Positions 1 through 7,766 of a stretch of 16,141 bases of DNA are shown one piece after another. The stretch is taken from assembly GCA_018224345.1 (NCBI GenBank), contig JAGTUW010000063.1:1-16141 (forward strand). Direction: 5' to 3'. Numbering within the stretch: the stretch's first letter is position 1; each line of letters starts with the position of its first letter. The notes below the pieces were generated by a model, which saw only the letters and a program-made list of their open reading frames with translations, was not told the DNA's origin and made no database searches. Source of the DNA: Bacteroidota bacterium (GTDB taxonomy: Bacteria > Bacteroidota > Ignavibacteria > SZUA-365). Made by a program: the position numbers and the translations under genes.

Positions 1-1311
1 CGAAATGACGGCGCCCTCCTGTCGCGTCCCGCTCCTCATGTGCAATGTCATTATATCCGAGCCGTTCGTAAACGGCTGGGGATAGCAGGAGAATCCTTCG
101 ATACCGGCATTCACCGGCCTCTCACGCCAGGCCCCCAACGTCTGATAATCCAGAACCCAGAGTCTGCTAAGCCTCAAATGCCACAGGCGCCCATCAGGAG
201 AAAGATAGAATGATCCCGAGGATACCCAGGGGACATGAAGCTTCCGCGCTCGCCCAGGCGGATTATCGCGAAACACTATTACTGAATCACCAATATTCAC
301 GATTGTTGTTCCGTTGTCATAGAATATATCAAAAATGCCCTTTTCGGATCCGTCAGAATGCAGAAATGGGTGTCGATATGTATTCCACCCACCCGCCTCC
401 GCATGCCGTCGAATGTCCGTACTCACAATTCCACGTGAGAGGGAGGGCCAATTTGGGCGCCCATCGCTGTAATCCATAATAAATGCAATACTGGTATCGT
501 TGATGACGCCGAACTTGTATATCTGGTAGAGAGCTCCCGACAGCGGGTGCGGCGCCTGCGGACTCTGCCAGGTCGCACCACCATCGGTCGTGAAGCGCAC
601 CCTGGAAGTGGAACTGAACTCCGGATCGTGTAATACCACCCCATAATACTGTGTCAGGGAATCCAACACCACATAGAAGGGTGTCAGGTCTCTCCAGTCG
701 TCATGAAGCGTGTCCGCAGCAATCTGGCGCCAGGTCGCACCGATGTCATCGCTGAAATCGATGACATAGGCAGACACTCCGTCGTCATAGGTTCGGGCGT
801 AAAACAGGTACAGTCCTCGATTGCGGTCCACCTGCAATTGTGACCTGTTTGATATAAAACTGTTGCTCCTCTCTTCTATAAGATTGTACCCCCATGTCAA
901 CCCGCCATCGGTTGTATAGATCAGCACCGAATCACGAGATTTCACCTGATACAATGCAACACCGAAATCACGGTCCCTGAAATCCGCGAAAGAGAATCGC
1001 AACAACGACTCCGGTTGCAATTCCGCCGGCAGCGTCAGTGTATCCAGCGTCCAGGTGAAGCCGCCGTCAGTTGTTCTGATCACCGGCTCGAAATAGTGTC
1101 CAAAGATATACCCGTGCAGTGAATCCGCCCACACCAATTCATTCATCTTCGGGCTGTTGTGCGGCAATGTCACCTCCGTCCACTGCGCCTGTGCGGAATC
1201 CGGAAATGCGGTGAACTGCAGCAGACAGACGAACAAGAAGGGCAGCAGGCGCCATGCAGGCCCACCCGCCGGTATGTCGATCCACCATCGTTGTAAACCG
1301 TTGTCATTCAT
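1..1311 (-). CDS. Secreted Asp-box (BNR) repeat protein with T9SS sorting domain, 3' end cut by window edge
   Basis: The frame is open from the ATG at 1311-1309 to the left edge (437 codons, no stop), so the C-terminus is missing. The start is supported by AAGGAGG five bases upstream. The N-terminus is a Sec-type signal peptide: hydrophobic residues about 22-37, with an A-Q-A cleavage site at 40-42. The mature part has repeated Asp-box motifs: TTDGGFTW (80-87), TTDGGLTW (133-140), SDDIGATW (187-194) and TTDGGATW (241-248). These are typical of extracellular beta-propeller proteins related to sialidase/BNR and YCF48-like families. No catalytic sialidase set is evident, so I do not call an enzyme. 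Residues from about 405 (CYPQPF at 409-414) match the start of a type IX secretion sorting domain, which would normally run about 60 residues further. I infer cell-surface display or secretion. The substrate is unknown. Confidence 0.85.
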   Translation of the reverse strand, partial: MNDNGLQRWWIDIPAGGPAWRLLPFLFVCLLQFTAFPDSAQAQWTEVTLPHNSPKMNELVWADSLHGYIFGHYFEPVIRTTDGGFTWTLDTLTLPAELQPESLLRFSFADFRDRDFGVALYQVKSRDSVLIYTTDGGLTWGYNLIEERSNSFISNRSQLQVDRNRGLYLFYARTYDDGVSAYVIDFSDDIGATWRQIAADTLHDDWRDLTPFYVVLDSLTQYYGVVLHDPEFSSTSRVRFTTDGGATWQSPQAPHPLSGALYQIYKFGVINDTSIAFIMDYSDGRPNWPSLSRGIVSTDIRRHAEAGGWNTYRHPFLHSDGSEKGIFDIFYDNGTTIVNIGDSVIVFRDNPPGRARKLHVPWVSSGSFYLSPDGRLWHLRLSRLWVLDYQTLGAWRERPVNAGIEGFSCYPQPFTNGSDIMTLHMRSGTRQEGAVIS

Positions 1312-1401
1312 CTGTTCCTCCTTTTCTTTATCCCCTATTTCACAGACTACTCAGCTTGGCTGTCCATACAGGACCTTGTTATCTTTTTTATGGTACCCCC
1401 A

Positions 1402-1430
1402 ATTATAACCAAACCCGCTGTAAATGGCAA
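1402..1430 (-). promoter_or_regulatory. Sigma70-type promoter for the Asp-box protein
   Basis: On the minus strand TTGCCA (1430-1425) is followed by exactly 17 bases and a perfect TATAAT (1407-1402). Transcription would start near 1395 and give a leader of about 85 bases before the ATG at 1311. The match is close enough to call, but no start site has been measured. Confidence 0.6.
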
Positions 1431-1480
1431 ATGCATGTCAGCAGCGTTTCAGGAAAGTGCAATGACTCGGTGAAATAGAC

Positions 1481-1504
1481 CGGCCCCGATTCATACCGGG
1501 GCCG
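1481..1504 (-). terminator. Hairpin terminator candidate after the thioredoxin cluster
   Basis: CGGCCCCG (1481-1488) pairs perfectly with CGGGGCCG (1497-1504) around an 8-base loop. It lies downstream of the last minus-strand reading frame of the pdxB-thioredoxin set and before the promoter of the next gene. The following minus-strand bases (GTCTATTTCA) are only modestly T-rich. A second hairpin, GGAGCGGC (1527-1534) with GCCGCTCC (1547-1554), sits just before it without a T tract. Termination here is inference. Confidence 0.45.
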
Positions 1505-1568
1505 AGCCTCTCTTGACATTCCACGGGGAGCGGCAGCACGAAGGCCGCCGCTCCGGTGCGTTCGATTC

Positions 1569-1877
1569 TCATCGTGCTATCACCACTTTCGCAGTCCGCA
1601 CATTCCGCTCCGACTGTACCACCAGAATGTACATACCGGGAACGAGACCTTCGATTCCTATGCGTCCATGCGCGGATTTCCCGTTGCCCGTCACCGACAC
1701 CTCCCGCAGCCGCCTGCCGAGGAGATCGGTCAGGGAAACGATGGCATTCTCCGGTCCTTCAACCAGAAAGCGGATTTCATCGCGAGCGGGTTGCGGATAA
1801 ACCTGAATTCCGTTCGTCACGGGGGCGGGCTTGGCCTCGCGACGTGAACGCTTCGGCACCGGAGCGCGGATATGCAT
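1569..1877 (-). CDS. Orphan type IX secretion C-terminal sorting domain (102 aa), possible gene fragment
   Basis: Residues from about 22 to 102 form a complete T9SS type A sorting domain. It begins N-G-I-Q-V-Y-P-Q-P-A, has the central L-T-D-L-L-G-R-R-L-R-E strand, then G-L-V-P-G-M-Y-I-L-V-V, and ends with V-R-T-A-K-V-V-I-A-R before a TGA. Such domains normally end a large exported protein, but here nothing precedes it except a basic linker (K-R-S-R-R-E-A-K-P). There is no signal peptide. The ATG at 1877 has no Shine-Dalgarno sequence, and no ATG, GTG or TTG lies between it and the upstream stop. The frame is the same as that of the upstream thioredoxin, whose TGA (1943-1941) is the only stop between the two. 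It may be the remnant of a degraded secreted protein, the end of a read-through product, or the result of a sequencing error. Domain identity is firm; status as a working gene is not. Confidence 0.55.
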   Translation of the reverse strand: MHIRAPVPKRSRREAKPAPVTNGIQVYPQPARDEIRFLVEGPENAIVSLTDLLGRRLREVSVTGNGKSAHGRIGIEGLVPGMYILVVQSERNVRTAKVVIAR

Positions 1878-1940
1878 GCAAACGCCGGTGCCGGGGAAAA
1901 CTTTTTCGGGGAAAGAAAGTGAAGAGGAACAGCCGACCGG

Positions 1941-2555
1941 TCAGAGCAGCGCTTCGATCTCGCTTATCCATGCCGACTTGGGACGCAATCCGACTTCGGA
2001 CGAAACGATTTCTCCCGAACGATTGATCAGAAAGGTCGTCGGGATACTGCGAACCCCGCCGTAGGCCTGCGCGATATCTCCATTTCCGTATACCACGTCA
2101 TAATTGATTCCATGATCACGGACAAAATCGGCAACAGCGGCAACGTGTTTCGGATCATCGAGCGAGACACCGAGAATTTCGAGGCCCCGGTCACGGAATG
2201 CATCCTGAATCTCGATGAAATCAGGGATTTCTTTCTTGCAGGGACCGCACCAGGTCGCCCAGAAATTCAGCATCAGCACTTTCCCTTCGTAATCGGCAAG
2301 AGTGATGCTGCCGCCATCGACCGAAGTCAGTTCGAAATCCGGCGCCGATGTGGAGTTCGTCCCGCCTGCACCCGGTGACTCCCCGGCGGGCTGTGTCGCG
2401 ATCACTGATGGCGCGGGTTCATTGAGCCTGTCGATGAGCAGGATGCCGGCAATGATGATGACAAATGCCGTAATCACCATGGCAAAGGTGTTAAAGCCCT
2501 TCTTTGAGCCGGGTCGCGGGGCCCGGACATTGCTCTTGCCGCTGTTCTTTTTCAT
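1941..2555 (-). CDS. TlpA/ResA-type membrane-anchored thioredoxin-like protein
   Basis: This 204-residue protein has a short basic N-terminus, one membrane segment (about 22-42) without a clear cleavage site, a low-complexity P/G/S/T linker (47-70), and a thioredoxin-fold domain (about 71-204). The domain carries WCGPC at 102-106 and a cis-proline motif S-I-P-T-T-F at 170-175, as in the TlpA/ResA/AlkC-TSA families. It is expected to face the periplasm from the inner membrane and reduce or exchange disulfides, for example during cytochrome c maturation (family knowledge; the partner is not shown here). The start has only a weak GGGATG upstream. A 102-base AT-rich gap separates it from the DUF1858 gene and could hold its own promoter, although I see no convincing -35/-10 pair. 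An orphan T9SS sorting domain follows in the same frame after the TGA. Confidence 0.9.
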   Translation of the reverse strand: MKKNSGKSNVRAPRPGSKKGFNTFAMVITAFVIIIAGILLIDRLNEPAPSVIATQPAGESPGAGGTNSTSAPDFELTSVDGGSITLADYEGKVLMLNFWATWCGPCKKEIPDFIEIQDAFRDRGLEILGVSLDDPKHVAAVADFVRDHGINYDVVYGNGDIAQAYGGVRSIPTTFLINRSGEIVSSEVGLRPKSAWISEIEALL

Positions 2556-2657
2556 ACGTCATCCCGTTGATTGAAATATTCACTGATGCTAAATAGAAAT
2601 AATTTCCTGATTTGAAAGAATTACTCTCGTTAAATCGAATTAATCACTGTGCATCGA

Positions 2658-2873
2658 TCAGATCACACCGAGAAACTGCCGTAATTCCTGAATAATCTCG
2701 GCTTGTCTCTGTTCGGGAATATCCTTTTCCTCCATTGCCTCTCCCAATGTTCCCCAAATGGGTTCACCGCAGCGAAGACAACGGATTCCTTTCTCCATGA
2801 GAAAGGTAATCGCGTCGGGACAGGCGACGACGAGATCTTCGATTATTGTTTCCCCGGAAATATGCAGCGCCAT
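2658..2873 (-). CDS. DUF1858-domain small redox-disulfide protein
   Basis: The 71-residue product matches the DUF1858 family, small domains often associated with hybrid-cluster or other redox proteins. Visible signs are I-x-G-E-T-I-I-E-D-L-V near the start, a conserved hydrophobic segment ending in E-K-G-I, and then C-L-R-C (Cys32 and Cys35), followed by G-T-L-G-E-A and a C-terminal helix. A third cysteine is at 18. The pair Cys32/Cys35 is the likely redox or metal-binding site (family knowledge). The ATG at 2873 follows AGGAAA at suitable spacing. It lies 77 bases after pdxB and 102 bases before a TlpA thioredoxin on the same strand, so a shared thiol-redox role is plausible but inferred. 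Confidence 0.8.
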   Translation of the reverse strand: MALHISGETIIEDLVVACPDAITFLMEKGIRCLRCGEPIWGTLGEAMEEKDIPEQRQAEIIQELRQFLGVI

Positions 2874-2950
2874 GAGGTTTCCTGCTTTTATTATCTGTCA
2901 ATAGGATGCAGGCGAAGTCCAAAACGATGCAGACGGCTTGCGCTCCGGAG

Positions 2951-4153
2951 TCATCGGGCTGCGATACGAAAGCCCAATGCCTGCAACATACCGACAGCAG
3001 CGGAAGAAAGTCCATCGGGAGTGACGCTCACGGCGCGGAACTCCCTCCGTGGCGGATAGTCCGCCCGCAGCCGGTTGAATGCCGCGGCGGGTGCATCTCC
3101 GCTGAGGGCCTCCCGCAACGCCGTATCATCCTGACGAATGTCATATACATGGCGGACAATCCCGAGCACTTCACTGCAGACATCGGCATGCTCCGCGGCG
3201 GTATCCGCCTGCAAGACGGGTGCGGCGGGATGAATCCGTCTCCCCCCCCCTCCTCGGTCATAACGCTCCAGGCAGGACGTGTGCGTCCAGGTGGGAGGGA
3301 CCTTCAGCCACGCACACAATGCCTCGTACACCATCTGCGTACCAAGCAGTTTTCCGTCCAGCGCATGGCCTGCGATATGCGGCGTCGCAATTTCCGCTGC
3401 CTCGACGAGCGCCGGATCGACCCGTGGTTCATCGGGAAAGACATCCAGCACAACGAATGATCCCTGCGCTGCGCGCTTCAGTACAGCGTCCGCTGTCATG
3501 ACGCCGCCACGCGCAGCATTGAGAAAGACCGTTTCGCGGGACATACGATCGAACATTTCCTGCCCGAACAATCCCCGTGTGGGAAAAGGGCCCCGGGTCG
3601 TCAGAGGGACATGCAGCGAGACGACGCTGCAGCGCAGAAGTTCATCAAGTGGTGCGAAGGATTGCCCGCAACCGGGGAGAGGCGACTCTCCGCGCAGCGC
3701 CCGCGGGGGATCATTGTAGAGGCAGCGCATTCCGAGTGCATGTGCGACATCCGCCACCTGCCTGCCGACATGTCCGACACCGACGATACCGACGGTGCTC
3801 TCCGGAATATGCATATGCCCGCGTGCATGCAATTCCAGTATGGCGGCGCCCCACCATTCCGCCACGGAACGCGCATTGCTCCCTGCCGCCGTGGCAACGC
3901 CGATGCCGCGCCCGCGAAGCCAGGGAAGGTCGAGATGATCGCTCCCCGATGTCGCCGTTGCGACAAAACGCACCGGCGTATCATGCAGCAACGCTTCGTT
4001 CACCTGTATGGTGGATCGACAGAGCAGGACATCGGAAGCACTCAGCAGCCCGTGCAACCCGGGCCGGTCGCCCGCGTCAAAAAACCGCAGTGTTCCGAGT
4101 CCGTGACACGCTTCCGAAATGCAGGGAATATTTCTGTCCGCAGCAATACGCAT
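2951..4153 (-). CDS. pdxB: 4-phosphoerythronate dehydrogenase (PdxB)
   Basis: PdxB oxidises 4-phospho-D-erythronate in the DXP-dependent pathway to pyridoxal 5'-phosphate (family knowledge). From the ATG at 4153 the protein has 400 residues; the E. coli enzyme has about 378. It starts M-R-I-A-A-D-R-N-I-P, like the family. The Rossmann motif G-V-G-H-V-G is at 125-130. The catalytic triad expected of D-2-hydroxyacid dehydrogenases is present: Arg215 (in N-A-A-R-G-G), Glu242 (in D-E-P) and His259 (in T-P-H-I-A-G). The PdxB-specific C-terminal dimerisation domain follows, with H-V-Y-D-I-R-Q-D-D and F-N-R-L-R-A-D-Y-P-P-R-R-E. A TTG at 4234 would add 27 residues but has no family counterpart. No clear Shine-Dalgarno precedes the ATG. 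The linker between the two domains contains a run of nine G bases in the coding strand, a possible slippage site. It is divergent from the DUF1800 gene. Confidence 0.92.
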   Translation of the reverse strand: MRIAADRNIPCISEACHGLGTLRFFDAGDRPGLHGLLSASDVLLCRSTIQVNEALLHDTPVRFVATATSGSDHLDLPWLRGRGIGVATAAGSNARSVAEWWGAAILELHARGHMHIPESTVGIVGVGHVGRQVADVAHALGMRCLYNDPPRALRGESPLPGCGQSFAPLDELLRCSVVSLHVPLTTRGPFPTRGLFGQEMFDRMSRETVFLNAARGGVMTADAVLKRAAQGSFVVLDVFPDEPRVDPALVEAAEIATPHIAGHALDGKLLGTQMVYEALCAWLKVPPTWTHTSCLERYDRGGGGRRIHPAAPVLQADTAAEHADVCSEVLGIVRHVYDIRQDDTALREALSGDAPAAAFNRLRADYPPRREFRAVSVTPDGLSSAAVGMLQALGFRIAAR

Positions 4154-4312
4154 ACGGAAACTTACGGGATTTTTTCTGCATTGAGGAACATCCTTCCCGC
4201 CCGGAAAGACTACAGCGAAGTCGCTGCCGCACAATTGCGCCTGCGGAAAGCGACACGATTCATCACCAGGAACAGATTCAATCCGGTACGGAAGTGAATT
4301 ATCGCCGCTGTC

Positions 4313-4339
4313 TTGCTTTTTAGATGCTACGGATATAAT
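4313..4339 (+). promoter_or_regulatory. Candidate promoter for the DUF1800-DUF1501 pair
   Basis: A perfect TATAAT lies at 4334-4339, about 38 bases before the ATG at 4377. The best upstream element is TTGCTT (4313-4318), with a short 15-base spacer, so the -35 assignment is weak. The position in the divergent gap between pdxB and the DUF1800 gene fits. Confidence 0.35.
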
Positions 4340-4376
4340 TTGTCCGCATTACGCTCACATGCACTCAGGTGGCCGC

Positions 4377-6011
4377 ATGGACAGAAGGACCTTCCTCACT
4401 CACGGACGAACGACCGAACGGGATTACCGTACGGCAGCCGGGACTTCATCATTTGCGGATACTGCTCCGCCTCCGGCTGGCGATGTGGCTCAATTGCACC
4501 GCAGGGTACTGTCCGAGAGAATGGAAAGCCTCAAAGGCCGGCGGGAACCCTATGATATGCCACGCATGGTGACGTCAGGACTCGAACCCTGGCATCCATC
4601 GACCATGCAGCCGTGGAGCAGACAGCGCGCGGGTTACCTGTTGAGACGTACGCTCTTCGGTACGACACTCGATGAGATCGAGACGGCAATGGCAAGCGAC
4701 CCGGATGAAGTGGTGCATCTGCTCGTCACGGATACGACTCCACCTGAGCCACCGTTCGACTGGCAACACGATGATTACTGGAACAACAACACCAACAATG
4801 ATCGGGACAACAGAGATCGCCTCCAGGAACTCCGGGACTGGTGGACCGAGCGCATGCTGCTGCAGGACTTTTCCATCCGGGAAAAAATGACCTTTTTCTG
4901 GAGCAATCACTGGGCGACCGAGGCGTCGTCGGCGCGTCAACCGCATTTCAATTTCTGGTTCATCGAGTATTTCCGGCAGAACTTCCTGGGTAATTTCAAG
5001 CAGATGGTCAAGGACGTCACCGTCTCCCCGCTGATGCTGCTGTATCTGGACGGTGCATACAATACCCGGACGAGGCCGAATGAAAACTATGCGCGCGAGC
5101 TCATGGAATTGCATACGCTCGGAGAGGGCAACGGCTATACACAGGAAGACATTCAGGAAGCCGCGCGTGCCTTGACCGGATGGACGCTGCAGCAGACGGG
5201 GACCAGTCCCGTCGGAACACGGATGTATCATCCGCGAGAAGCCGTGTTCGTACCCGGCCGCTTCGACAACAACGAGAAAACCATCATGGGGCGCACGGGG
5301 AATTGGGGGTATGCGGACGTTGTCGATATTATTTTCGATGTGCACGGACCCGAGGTCGCGCGCTTCATCTGTCGCAAGCTGTACAGGGAATTCGTCTATG
5401 AAATCGCCGACGAGCAGATTATCGACGGTCTTGCGGATATTCTCATGGAGAACAATTGGGAATTGCGTCCTGTCATGATGACGCTGCTGAAGAGCAGACA
5501 TTTTTTCGACGCGGCCAATATCGGGGCGCATATTACCTCACCGCTGGAGTTCTATATCGGATCCATGCGCGCTTTGCATGTCGAAGCGAACAATGTGCGT
5601 CGTGTCTATCAGGTCTGTGCTTCCCTCGGCTGTCAATTGCTCGAAGCGCCGAATGTCAAGGGCTGGCCCGGCTACCGCAGTTGGATCAGCGCCAGCCGGC
5701 TGGCAAGCAGGTGGTCTGTTTCCGACGAACTGGTTTTCGGAACAAAATCAGGCAATCCGCGATACGGTGTCGATGTCACTGCCTTCATCGGCACACTCCC
5801 GAATCCGCGCAATGCCCGTCGTCTTGTGCATGACGTCGTCGAGTTTTACATCCCGCTCAGACTGAGCAACAAACAGTTTGATATGTTACTGGACGCACTG
5901 CTCGGTGGCGCACCCGAATATGAATGGGATCCGACGGCGACCGGAGCAGAAAACCATATCAAAGATTTTCTCAAAGCCGTTCTGCGGCTCAGCGAAGCAC
6001 AACTGAGTTGA
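4377..6011 (+). CDS. DUF1800 family protein
   Basis: The 544-residue product belongs to the DUF1800 family, whose biochemical function is not known. Typical family landmarks are R-A-G-Y-L-L-R-R-T-L-F-G (about 84-95), M-T-F-F-W-S-N-H-W (171-179), the hallmark N-E-N-Y-A-R-E-L-M-E-L-H-T-L-G (235-249), and A-A-R-A-L-T-G-W-T (262-270). Near the C-terminus A-P-N-V-K-G-W-P-G is also family-like. I chose the ATG at 4377 because AGGTGG lies just upstream and the protein then begins M-D-R-R-T-F-L, as relatives do. An in-frame ATG at 4359 would add six residues without a ribosome site. There is no hydrophobic signal-peptide core after the RR pair and no C-terminal sorting domain, so its location is unclear. 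The DUF1501 gene follows 110 bases downstream; this gene pair is widely conserved. Confidence 0.9.
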   Translation: MDRRTFLTHGRTTERDYRTAAGTSSFADTAPPPAGDVAQLHRRVLSERMESLKGRREPYDMPRMVTSGLEPWHPSTMQPWSRQRAGYLLRRTLFGTTLDEIETAMASDPDEVVHLLVTDTTPPEPPFDWQHDDYWNNNTNNDRDNRDRLQELRDWWTERMLLQDFSIREKMTFFWSNHWATEASSARQPHFNFWFIEYFRQNFLGNFKQMVKDVTVSPLMLLYLDGAYNTRTRPNENYARELMELHTLGEGNGYTQEDIQEAARALTGWTLQQTGTSPVGTRMYHPREAVFVPGRFDNNEKTIMGRTGNWGYADVVDIIFDVHGPEVARFICRKLYREFVYEIADEQIIDGLADILMENNWELRPVMMTLLKSRHFFDAANIGAHITSPLEFYIGSMRALHVEANNVRRVYQVCASLGCQLLEAPNVKGWPGYRSWISASRLASRWSVSDELVFGTKSGNPRYGVDVTAFIGTLPNPRNARRLVHDVVEFYIPLRLSNKQFDMLLDALLGGAPEYEWDPTATGAENHIKDFLKAVLRLSEAQLS

Positions 6012-6121
6012 ATGCTCCGTTACGCATTCAGGCACCGCCGTAAGCTGCGTTTTCAGTCACAACGGTAGATAGGTTCAGAAAAACCGCAGACATCCATGTC
6101 CTTATCACGCAGGAAACAGAT

Positions 6122-7714
6122 ATGAAACGACGCCGCTTTGTTCAAGCCAGTCTCGCCGCCGGTGTCGCGGCATCCGCTGTCGGCAGCCTCTCGCCGCTGG
6201 GGTTTCGGGCCTGGGCCAATGCCCCCGCCTTCGCACGTGCCGCGATGAACTCGGAGAGCGGACGCGTCCTTGTCATTCTGCAACTCGACGGAGGCAATGA
6301 CGGGCTCAACACTGTCGTCCCGTATCAGGATCCACTCTATCATGAGCATCGGGGGGACCTGGCGATCACCAATCCACTGCGCATCGACGATACGCTGGGC
6401 TGGCATCCCGCAATGACGGGTTTCGAACGGCTGTTCAATGACGGACACATCGCTATCGTCCAGAACGCCGGCTATCCGAATCCCAACCGTTCCCATTTTC
6501 GCTCCACCGACATCTGGTTCACCGGAGGCAACAACAACAAGCCTGCGGATGAGAACAGCGTCCTTGACGACGGCTGGATAGGGCGCTATCTCGATACGCG
6601 CTACCCCGGATACCCCGATCCCGCAGTTGCACCTGCGCATCCACTCGCCATCGAGATCGGAAGCACGACATCGTTGATGATGCAGGGGCCGGAGCTCGGG
6701 ATGAGCATGGCGATTTACGATCCGGAAACCTTCTACCGAATCATTTCCGGCACGGATATCAGTGGCGGCGACCCGCCGAATACCTCGACTCCCGCAGGAC
6801 TGGAACTCGAGTACATACGCAACATTGCCCTGGAAGCGAACCGCTACGCGGGCCCCGTGCGTGATGCGGCGGCCGATGTACAGAATCATGATGTCTATCC
6901 GGATAATAACAGTGTCGCCGAACGGTTGAAAATCGTCGCACGATTGATTGCAGGCGGACTGGAAACGCCGATCTATGTGGTAACACAGAAGGGCTATGAT
7001 ACACATGCCCAGCAGGACAACGGCAGCACGCCGCGTCACAGCAGGTTGCTGGGCGAAATGTCGTCCGCCGTCGCAGCATTTTTTGAAGATCTGAACGCGT
7101 TCGGACAGGACAGACGTGTGCTGTTGATGACGATTTCCGAATTCGGCAGACGCGTGAAGACCAACGGGACAGACGGCACCGACCACGGTACGGCGGCGCC
7201 GATGTTCTTTGTGGGGCCGGAAGTCAACGGCGGCATATTCGGGAACAACCCGGATCTGACGACGCTGGACAGAATCGGGGATATCGCGCATGAATTTGAT
7301 TTCAAACAGAGCTATGCCAGTGTACTGCGGCAGTGGTTCGGTGTCCCCCCCTCCACCGCGGCGCTTGTCCTGAAGGGTGAGTGGGAAACGCTCCCTCTCA
7401 TCCAGGCATCGACGACGGCCACGGGCGGAACCGGCATGCCCGGAGGATTCGCACTCGAGCAGAACTATCCCAATCCATTCTCTCAACAGGTCCATGGAAG
7501 CACGACGATTCAATTCTCCACGCCTGGTGGACACATCCGCCTGCATGTCTACAATATCCAGGGAAAGCTTGTCAGCACCCTGGTCGACAGCGAGCTTGCA
7601 GCAGGGACGCATGCATTTCGCTTCTCCGCTGCTTCCCTCCCGGCGGGGACCTATCTGTACCGCCTCGAAAGCAGCCGGGCGGTCGAAACCCGCAGTATGG
7701 TCATACTGAAGTAA
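6122..7714 (+). CDS. DUF1501 family exported protein with T9SS sorting domain
   Basis: The 530-residue protein starts with a Tat-like or Sec signal: K-R-R-R-F-V-Q, a hydrophobic stretch about 9-28, and an A-N-A cleavage site near 32-34. The DUF1501 domain spans about 47-425 and shows L-D-G-G-N-D-G-L-N-T (55-64), G-Y-D-T-H-A-Q (291-297), and S-E-F-G-R-R-V-K-T-N-G-T-D-G-T-D-H-G (339-356). DUF1501 is usually grouped with alkaline-phosphatase/sulfatase-like folds, but its reaction is unknown. A linker follows, then a T9SS type A sorting domain (about 443-530), with N-Y-P-N-P-F-S (448-454) and L-P-A-G-T-Y-L-Y-R-L-E (506-516). It should therefore cross the outer membrane and be released or anchored there. 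AGGAAA lies upstream of the ATG. It sits after the DUF1800 gene, its usual partner, and probably shares its transcript. Confidence 0.92.
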   Translation: MKRRRFVQASLAAGVAASAVGSLSPLGFRAWANAPAFARAAMNSESGRVLVILQLDGGNDGLNTVVPYQDPLYHEHRGDLAITNPLRIDDTLGWHPAMTGFERLFNDGHIAIVQNAGYPNPNRSHFRSTDIWFTGGNNNKPADENSVLDDGWIGRYLDTRYPGYPDPAVAPAHPLAIEIGSTTSLMMQGPELGMSMAIYDPETFYRIISGTDISGGDPPNTSTPAGLELEYIRNIALEANRYAGPVRDAAADVQNHDVYPDNNSVAERLKIVARLIAGGLETPIYVVTQKGYDTHAQQDNGSTPRHSRLLGEMSSAVAAFFEDLNAFGQDRRVLLMTISEFGRRVKTNGTDGTDHGTAAPMFFVGPEVNGGIFGNNPDLTTLDRIGDIAHEFDFKQSYASVLRQWFGVPPSTAALVLKGEWETLPLIQASTTATGGTGMPGGFALEQNYPNPFSQQVHGSTTIQFSTPGGHIRLHVYNIQGKLVSTLVDSELAAGTHAFRFSAASLPAGTYLYRLESSRAVETRSMVILK

Positions 7715-7766
7715 GATTTTCCGCGCAAATTCGTATCTTGAAGGGATTCGTTCAACCACGATCGAT

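Noticed and set aside
1777..1971. 64-codon minus-strand frame that might give the orphan sorting domain a signal peptide by frameshift
   Set aside because: Its only hydrophobic stretch is very short (F-L-F-T-F-F) and followed by basic residues. It starts inside the thioredoxin gene, and no slippage site is evident.
4154..4234. N-terminal extension of pdxB from a TTG at 4234
   Set aside because: The extra 27 residues have no counterpart in the family, and the ATG at 4153 aligns with known PdxB starts.
4575..5531. 318-codon minus-strand frame opposite the DUF1800 gene
   Set aside because: It is the shadow of a recognised coding frame, with no family resemblance.
6053..7759. 568-codon minus-strand frame opposite the DUF1501 gene
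   Set aside because: It is antisense to a protein with clear family motifs and both export signals. No domain or ribosome site supports it.
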